This document shows positions 14,883 to 19,522 of a DNA stretch of 19,522 bases, in pieces. The position numbers were made by a program, and so were the translations under genes. The notes beneath the pieces are model-generated. The model was not told where the DNA came from. It saw nothing but the letters and a program-made list of their open reading frames with translations, and did no database searches. The DNA is from Porphyromonadaceae bacterium (GTDB lineage: Bacteria > Bacteroidota > Bacteroidia > Bacteroidales > Paludibacteraceae). Position 1 is the stretch's first letter. Each line of letters opens with the position of its first letter. The stretch lies in NCBI GenBank assembly GCA_905372135.1, contig CAJPNS010000026.1:1-19522 (forward strand), in the 5' to 3' direction.

Positions 14883-16886
14883 CTAAAATGTCAATCCTTC
14901 GATAATGCCGTCGTCTACTATATTCGGCATCGTTACTTCGAGGTTTGGCGTACGGTTCATCTCGCGTTCGATAGCGAACATAGCACCTCTATTGCGCGCC
15001 CAGCTGCGACGGGCAATACCGTTGTTTACGTCCCAGAGGAGCATATTCTTCAGCCGTCTGTCGCTGTCTGCAGAGCCGTCGATAACCATACCGAAGCCAC
15101 CGTTTATTACTTCGCCCCAGCCGACGCCGCCACCGTTGTGTATCGACACCCACGTTGCTCCGCGGAAGCTGTCGCCGATACAGTTCTGAACAGCCATATC
15201 GGCAGTGAACGACGAACCGTCGTATATGTTCGATGTCTCGCGGTACGGAGAGTCGGTGCCCGACACATCGTGGTGGTCTCTGCCAAGGACTATCGGAGCC
15301 GATATTTCGCCGCTCTTGATAGCCTTGTTGAAGGCTTCGGCTATCCGTGTACGTCCTTCGGAGTCGGCATACAGGATACGTGCCTGCGAACCTACCACGA
15401 GACGGTTTTTGTTTGCCTCACGTACCCAATGGATATTATCTTTTATCTGATTGGCTATTTCGGCAGGAGCCGTACGTAGTATCTCTTCTTGTACTTCGGT
15501 AGCGATACGGTCTGTAACGGCAAGGTCTTCGGGCTTACACGAGGTACACACCCAGCGGAAAGGACCGAAACCGTAGTCGAAAAACATAGGTCCCATAATA
15601 TCCTGCACATACGACGGGTATTTGAACTTATCGCCTTTCATTATATCGGCACCCGCACGCGACGATTCGAGAAGGAAAGCGTTGCCATAGTCGAAGAAGT
15701 ACATTCCTCGCTCGGCAATCTTATTTATTGCCGTCACCTGACGACGCAGAGACTCCTGCACCGCTTTCTTGAACTCCTCGGGGCGTTCTGCCATCATACG
15801 GTTCGACTCTTCGTAAGAGTAACCCACAGGATAGTACCCGCCTGCCCAAGGGTTGTGCAGCGATGTCTGGTCTGAGCCGAGGTCGACGGCAACGTTTTGC
15901 TCGGCAAGCTTCTCCCACAAATCTACAACATTGCCCTGATAAGCAAACGAGACAGCCTCTTTCTTAGCCTGTGCTTCACGTACGCGTGCAATAAGTTTGT
16001 CGAGGTCGGTATGGATTTCGTCGACCCAACCTTGGTCGAAGCGTTTCTTGACCACCTTAGGATTGATTTCGGCAACGACCGATACCACTCCCGAAATATT
16101 ACCTGCCTTGGGCTGAGCTCCCGACATACCTCCCAAGCCAGAGGAGACGAACAACATACCGTGTATGTCGGTCTCGCCGGCTTTGAGTCGCATACGGGCT
16201 GCATTCATCACGGTAATTGTAGTACCGTGCACTATACCCTGAGGTCCGATGTACATATACGAACCTGCCGTCATCTGTCCGTACTGCGATACTCCCAGAG
16301 CGTTGAACTTTTCCCAGTCGTCCTGCTTCGAGTAGTTAGGTATCACCATACCGTTGGTAACGACCACACGCGGAGCATCTTTGTGTGAAGGGAAAAGCCC
16401 CATCGGGTGTCCCGAATACATTACGAGTGTCTGCTCGTCGGTCATCTTTGCCAAATACTGCATCGTGAGGCGATACTGAGCCCAGTTTTGGAAAACTGCT
16501 CCGTTGCCGCCGTAGGTTATTAGTTCGTGAGGATGCTGAGCCACTGCATAATCGAGGTTGTTGTTTATCATCAGCATAATAGCTGCTGCCTGACGGCTGC
16601 GGGCAGGATACTCGTCGATGTTTCGTGCCTTCATCTCGTAGTCGGGGCGGAGACGATACATATAGATTCTGCCGTAACGTTTGAGTTCGTCGGCAAACTC
16701 TGCTGCGAGCTCTTTGTGGTGTTTGGTAGGAAAATATCGCAATGCATTGCGGATAGCCAAACGTTTTTCTGCTTCCGACAAGATCTCTTTACGTTTAGGA
16801 GCGTGATTGATACTCGGGTCGTACTCTTTCTTGGGAGGCAATACATCGGGTATTCCCTCAAGAATCTGTTTTTGAAAATCGGTCAT
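14883..16886 (-). CDS. hutU: Urocanate hydratase (urocanase)
   Basis: Protein of 667 residues. Clear urocanase blocks: ELITYGGNGAVFQNWAQY and LVMYSGHPMGLFPS in the N-terminal third, MYIGPQGIVHGTT, the NAD+-binding glycine stretch GLGGMSGAQPKA, FRWVCTSCKPEDL with Cys447, and SIHNGGGVGWGEVINGG near the C-terminus. It converts urocanate to 4-imidazolone-5-propionate using tightly bound NAD+ as an electrophile, the second step of histidine breakdown to glutamate, in the cytoplasm. It is about 110 residues longer than the well-studied proteobacterial enzyme; the extra length includes an N-terminal extension before the first block, as in other Bacteroidota. It follows kce by 50 nt without a new promoter and ends before a strong terminator. 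Other hut genes (hutH, hutI, ftcD) are not in the window. Confidence 0.96.
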   Translation of the reverse strand: MTDFQKQILEGIPDVLPPKKEYDPSINHAPKRKEILSEAEKRLAIRNALRYFPTKHHKELAAEFADELKRYGRIYMYRLRPDYEMKARNIDEYPARSRQAAAIMLMINNNLDYAVAQHPHELITYGGNGAVFQNWAQYRLTMQYLAKMTDEQTLVMYSGHPMGLFPSHKDAPRVVVTNGMVIPNYSKQDDWEKFNALGVSQYGQMTAGSYMYIGPQGIVHGTTITVMNAARMRLKAGETDIHGMLFVSSGLGGMSGAQPKAGNISGVVSVVAEINPKVVKKRFDQGWVDEIHTDLDKLIARVREAQAKKEAVSFAYQGNVVDLWEKLAEQNVAVDLGSDQTSLHNPWAGGYYPVGYSYEESNRMMAERPEEFKKAVQESLRRQVTAINKIAERGMYFFDYGNAFLLESSRAGADIMKGDKFKYPSYVQDIMGPMFFDYGFGPFRWVCTSCKPEDLAVTDRIATEVQEEILRTAPAEIANQIKDNIHWVREANKNRLVVGSQARILYADSEGRTRIAEAFNKAIKSGEISAPIVLGRDHHDVSGTDSPYRETSNIYDGSSFTADMAVQNCIGDSFRGATWVSIHNGGGVGWGEVINGGFGMVIDGSADSDRRLKNMLLWDVNNGIARRSWARNRGAMFAIEREMNRTPNLEVTMPNIVDDGIIEGLTF

Positions 16887-16936
16887 AACAATATAATAAT
16901 GTTATATGTGTTTTTTTTATTTCCACCTATACTGTG

Positions 16937-17761
16937 TCAGGCGGTTTTCAGATTTAGTATCTTACGTGCTTCGGCGGGCGATGCTATGTCTCTGCCGAGT
17001 TCGCGAGAGAGGCGTACGACTTTTTCTACAAGTTCGCCGTTCGATTTTGCCAACACGCCACGCGAGATATAGAGGTTGTCTTCGAATCCTACGCGTACGT
17101 TGCCGCCCATTACGATAGTAGGAGCAGCAAGGGTAAAGGCACTGCGACCTATACCTGTCGATGTCCAAGTGGAGCCCGACGGGATATTACGCACTAACCA
17201 AACGAGGTTCTCTACTGTGGCGGGAGTACAACCGGGTACGCCCAGCACGAAGTTGAACTGCATAGGATCCCCCGGCACTTCGCCTTTGGCAGCCATTCGG
17301 AGAATGGTATCGAGGTGTCCCATCTCGAAACACTCGTATTCGGGTTTGATATTGTTCTCTATCATACGTTTGCCGAAGGCACGCATCATAGGCATAGTGT
17401 TTTCGAATACGTCGTCGCCGAAGTTGCAGGTGCCGCAGTCGAGCGTAGCCATTTCGGGGAAGAGTTCGGTCGGTTGCATGCGTTCTTCGGCTGTCATACC
17501 GACGGCACCGCCTGTCGACGGTATCAGTATCACATCGGGGCAGACCTTACGCACGGCATCGATACATACTTTGAAACGTTCTTTGCTCTGCGTTGGAGTG
17601 CCGTCGTCTTCTCGAACGTGTATATGAACCACGGCAGCACCGGCGTCGTAAGCCGATTTGGCTTCACGCACAATCTCTTCGACAGTGTACGGTACGGCGG
17701 GGTTTTGTTCCTTCATCACCTCTGCACCGCAGATAGCGGCGGTTATTATCAATTTTTCCAT
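16937..17761 (-). CDS. kce: 3-keto-5-aminohexanoate cleavage enzyme
   Basis: Protein of 274 residues in the BKACE (DUF849) family, a TIM barrel with a divalent metal. Metal ligands are visible as His46 and His48 in VVHIHVREDDG and Glu227 in RVGFEDNLY. Other family marks are STGGAVG (82-88), FVLGVPG (171-177) and ESNA-like LAKSNGELVEKV near the end. Kce condenses 3-keto-5-aminohexanoate with acetyl-CoA and splits it to acetoacetate and 3-aminobutyryl-CoA, a central step of lysine fermentation. BKACE members vary in substrate, but kal sits only seven nucleotides upstream and acts on the product, which makes the assignment firm. The start is ATG. Earlier steps (kamA, kamD/E, kdd) are not in this window. 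Confidence 0.93.
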   Translation of the reverse strand: MEKLIITAAICGAEVMKEQNPAVPYTVEEIVREAKSAYDAGAAVVHIHVREDDGTPTQSKERFKVCIDAVRKVCPDVILIPSTGGAVGMTAEERMQPTELFPEMATLDCGTCNFGDDVFENTMPMMRAFGKRMIENNIKPEYECFEMGHLDTILRMAAKGEVPGDPMQFNFVLGVPGCTPATVENLVWLVRNIPSGSTWTSTGIGRSAFTLAAPTIVMGGNVRVGFEDNLYISRGVLAKSNGELVEKVVRLSRELGRDIASPAEARKILNLKTA

Positions 17762-17768
17762 AACTTAC

Positions 17769-18158
17769 TCAATGCTTTATTCTTTGACAATCTTTGGGTA
17801 CTACACAAGTGCCTGTGGCACGGCAAACAACGATAGGTTCTGCCAGTACATCGGCAGCCGATGCCGATATATCGGTACGCGGAGCTATTACCTTGCGGGC
17901 TTCGAACTTCATCTTACGGCTGCTATTGCCTACACTTGTGATTTCGCCTACCGCCTCTATGTAGTCGCCCGCAAACACAGGTGCCAGAAACTCTACGTTG
18001 TCGTAAGCACAGAAGAGACCTTCGTCTCCGTCGTTGATAATCAAAAGTTCGGTAGCGACATCGCCAAAGAGTTGCAGCATTTTTGCTCCGTCTACCAAAT
18101 TACCGCCATAGTGGGCGTCGTGCGAAGACATTCGCATCCTGATAAGTGATTTTGTCAT
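17769..18158 (-). CDS. kal: 3-aminobutyryl-CoA ammonia lyase
   Basis: Hotdog-fold protein of 129 residues. The family's hallmark opening is present: RMSSHDAHYGGNLVDGAKML (8-27), then GDVATELLI, GDEGLFCAYDNVEFL and APVFAGDYIEAVGEI. It removes ammonia from L-3-aminobutyryl-CoA to give crotonyl-CoA, which then enters butyrate formation. Length and sequence match the lysine-fermentation enzyme closely. The gene lies between atoD (41-nt gap upstream) and kce (seven nucleotides downstream), so the two steps on 3-keto-5-aminohexanoate are translated together. I see no promoter in the atoD-kal gap. Confidence 0.94.
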   Translation of the reverse strand: MTKSLIRMRMSSHDAHYGGNLVDGAKMLQLFGDVATELLIINDGDEGLFCAYDNVEFLAPVFAGDYIEAVGEITSVGNSSRKMKFEARKVIAPRTDISASAADVLAEPIVVCRATGTCVVPKDCQRIKH

Positions 18159-18199
18159 AAGATATTCTGTTTTTATTAATTTATTTACTTCTCTATTGA

Positions 18200-18850
18200 T
18201 TATTGTTTTTTTACGATGAAATCCACCAGAATCGACTGTGTGTGGACATCTTCGGGTTTTATCGAGCCTATGGGTACAATCTCCTCTACTTCGGCTATCA
18301 CTAAGTCGGCAGCCATAGCCATCATCGGGTTGAAGTTGCGGAAGGTGCCTTCGTAATACAGATTACCCGCTTCGTCGGCACGGGTGGCACCGAGTAGGGC
18401 TACGTCGGCACGTATGGGTTTCTCCAGAAGGTATGTCTTGCCGTAGACTTCGATTTTTTGTTTTCCTTCCTCTATAAGTGTGCCGAGCCCAGTCGGAGTG
18501 AGTACTCCGCCAAGTCCCATACCGCCACACCTGATACGTTCGATGAAGGTGCCTTGCGGCGAAAACTCGACCTCGAGGTCTCCGCTCTCGTACTGAGCCT
18601 GCGAGATGGGATTAGCTCCCAGATACGAGGTTATTAACTTTTTGACCTGCCTCTTTTCGAACATCAATCCGTGTCCTCTGTCGGGGAATGTGGTGTCGTT
18701 GCAGATGATAGTGAGGTCTTTCACATTGCTTTTGGCAAGCTCTTGCCATACGCTGATAGCCGAACCGGTCGACAAAAATCCGGCTGCCATAATAGACATT
18801 CCGTCCTTGATTTTCGCTGCCGCTTCCGAAGGTGTCAGTATTGGTTTCAT
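18200..18850 (-). CDS. atoD: Acetate/butyrate-acetoacetate CoA-transferase, alpha subunit
   Basis: Protein of 216 residues, a family I CoA-transferase alpha subunit. Signatures: IKDGMSIMAAGFLSTGSA at the N-terminus (the CoA-binding glycine strand), VEFSPQGTFIERIRCGG, GMGLGGVLTPTGLGT, and NLYYEGTFRNFNPMMAMAAD. The catalytic glutamate of these enzymes is on the beta subunit (AtoA), so this protein alone should be inactive. With AtoA it would move CoA from butyryl- or acetyl-CoA to acetoacetate; acetoacetate is exactly the product made by Kce two genes downstream. It is first in the operon behind a near-perfect promoter. Unusually, atoA does not follow it: kal does, and the gene upstream is divergent nnrE. 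The beta subunit must be encoded elsewhere. Confidence 0.93.
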   Translation of the reverse strand: MKPILTPSEAAAKIKDGMSIMAAGFLSTGSAISVWQELAKSNVKDLTIICNDTTFPDRGHGLMFEKRQVKKLITSYLGANPISQAQYESGDLEVEFSPQGTFIERIRCGGMGLGGVLTPTGLGTLIEEGKQKIEVYGKTYLLEKPIRADVALLGATRADEAGNLYYEGTFRNFNPMMAMAADLVIAEVEEIVPIGSIKPEDVHTQSILVDFIVKKQ

Positions 18851-18903
18851 AAAACTTTATTTACTCTCTTTTTTTATTACAATTGATTCTATAAATTAGA
18901 GTG

Positions 18904-18935
18904 CAAATTTACATCTATTTTTTGGAAGTAACAAA
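18904..18935 (-). promoter_or_regulatory. Promoter of the atoD-kal-kce-hutU operon
   Basis: On the minus strand, TTTG (18935-18932) is followed after exactly 20 bp by TAAATTTG (18911-18904), a full match to the Bacteroidota consensus. The expected start is near 18898, about 48 nt before the atoD ATG. This is one of the two best promoter matches in the window. Confidence 0.75.
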
Positions 18936-18980
18936 CCCAATATTGTATCGGAGTGCATACAGCGGTGATGGAATTTTGTG

Positions 18981-18988
18981 TAAGTTTG
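18981..18988 (+). promoter_or_regulatory. -7 element of nnrE
   Basis: TAAGTTTG on the plus strand matches TAnnTTTG and lies 29 bp before the nnrE ATG. There is no good TTTG box at 19-22 bp upstream, so confidence is limited. The atoD promoter lies about 50 bp away in the opposite direction. Confidence 0.4.
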
Positions 18989-19016
18989 TATGAAATTTAT
19001 TATTACAGCATAAACA

Positions 19017-19522
19017 ATGAAGATATTTACAGACAGACAGCATTCGGAGTGGGACAGATACACTATGGAACACGAGCCTATTGCCTCGATAGACCTTATG
19101 GAGCGTGCTGCCCATAGGCTTTCCGACGCACTGTGTCGGTATGTGCCGCAGGGTGCAAAGCTTACTTTTTTCGTGGGTAAGGGCAACAACGGCGGCGATG
19201 GACTGGCTATGGCTCGTCTTCTGAGCTGTCGAGGCTACGTGTGCCGTGTGGTGCTACTTATGCCTGATAGCCTCAACGACAACTGCCGTATCAATCTCGG
19301 TCGGTTGCCGCAGAGTGTCGCTGTGGGGTACGACCTATGCAGTATCGGCAGCAACGACGAGATACTTGTCGATGCCATACTCGGCTCCGGCTTCGTGGGC
19401 GAGGCGAGTCGAGAGATATTGGAGGCGGTGCATTATATCAATTCGTTGCCGAATTATACGGTATCTATCGACTTGCCGTCGGCTATGCATACCGAGTTTG
19501 GCAATAGATATGCCGATGTGGT
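19017..19522 (+). CDS. nnrE: NAD(P)H-hydrate epimerase domain (5' part, cut by window edge)
   Basis: The reading frame opens with ATG at 19017 and is still open at the right edge (168 codons seen). The sequence begins MKIFTDRQHSEWDRYTMEHE and continues IASIDLMERAA, then FFVGKGNNGGDGLAMARLL (the nucleotide-binding N-GNNGGDG loop) and LVDAILGSGFVGE, with the conserved Asp of the K+/catalytic site. This is the YjeF N-terminal (NnrE) fold, which epimerises damaged NADHX/NADPHX so that the dehydratase NnrD can repair it. In most bacteria the NnrD kinase-like domain is fused C-terminally; that part would lie outside the window, so I cannot tell whether this one is bifunctional. It is divergent from atoD, with about 166 bp between start codons. 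Confidence 0.92.
   Translation, partial: MKIFTDRQHSEWDRYTMEHEPIASIDLMERAAHRLSDALCRYVPQGAKLTFFVGKGNNGGDGLAMARLLSCRGYVCRVVLLMPDSLNDNCRINLGRLPQSVAVGYDLCSIGSNDEILVDAILGSGFVGEASREILEAVHYINSLPNYTVSIDLPSAMHTEFGNRYADV

Noticed and set aside
14874..15479. 201-codon rightward open frame opposite hutU
   Set aside because: Fully antisense to a strongly supported urocanase; low-quality composition (many V, Y, R, H) with no motif. Same reasoning applies to 15489-15875, 15897-16388 and 16527-17072.
1..19522. CRISPR arrays, tRNA/rRNA genes, insertion sequences, prophage or toxin-antitoxin genes
   Set aside because: Looked for regular repeat-spacer units, cloverleaf-like sequences, transposase motifs and flanking target duplications; none seen.

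Overview
The window is a stretch of chromosome from a bacterium of the phylum Bacteroidota, most likely the order Bacteroidales. Three things point there. It carries type IX secretion (T9SS) genes, which are confined to this phylum. Its intergenic regions repeatedly show the Bacteroidota promoter pattern (TTTG, about 19-22 bp, TAnnTTTG), with no E. coli-like -35/-10 boxes. It also pairs the kce/kal lysine-fermentation genes with an enlarged (667-residue) urocanate hydratase, as in asaccharolytic, amino-acid-fermenting Bacteroidales. I cannot name the genus. No tRNA, rRNA, insertion sequence, phage gene or CRISPR array is visible. The DNA is gene-dense; the longest gene-free stretch is the first 250 bases, which hold two divergent promoters.

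Region 1 (1-9853) is centred on T9SS. xseB (small subunit of exonuclease VII) and porW (TPR lipoprotein) run rightward and end at a bidirectional terminator. Facing them from the right are porV (outer-membrane shuttle protein) and, upstream of it, an apparent operon reading leftward: TrmH/SpoU-family RNA methyltransferase, SPOR-domain protein, fumarylacetoacetate-hydrolase-family enzyme, porU (C25-type signal peptidase that removes C-terminal sorting domains). PorU and PorV act together in the surface attachment complex. PorW is a periplasmic lipoprotein component of the machine.

Region 2 (9932-13083) is a compact rightward four-gene set: a class I O-methyltransferase-like protein, an ApeP-like hotdog dehydratase, a 4HBT-type thioesterase and a beta-ketoacyl synthase. 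This combination is typical of aryl-polyene/flexirubin-type pigment clusters, but no carrier protein, ketoreductase, starter ligase, ammonia-lyase or exporter is present here. The dehydratase lacks the FabZ catalytic histidine and the methyltransferase lacks the usual general-base histidine. This is the most distinctive part of the window.

Region 3 (13177-18850) reads leftward. A five-promoter-element consensus match drives atoD, kal, kce and hutU in one apparent operon, which ends at a strong terminator. Kce splits the lysine-derived 3-keto-5-aminohexanoate, releasing acetoacetate and 3-aminobutyryl-CoA. Kal deaminates the latter to crotonyl-CoA. AtoD is one half of a CoA-transferase that can activate the acetoacetate, but its AtoA partner is not adjacent. 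HutU adds a histidine-degradation step. After the terminator, purQ (stand-alone glutaminase subunit of FGAM synthase, of the kind usually fused to PurL) and purC form a two-gene purine operon with their own promoter.

Region 4 (19017-19522) is the 5' part of an NAD(P)H-hydrate repair gene (nnrE domain) running off the right edge. It is transcribed divergently from atoD.
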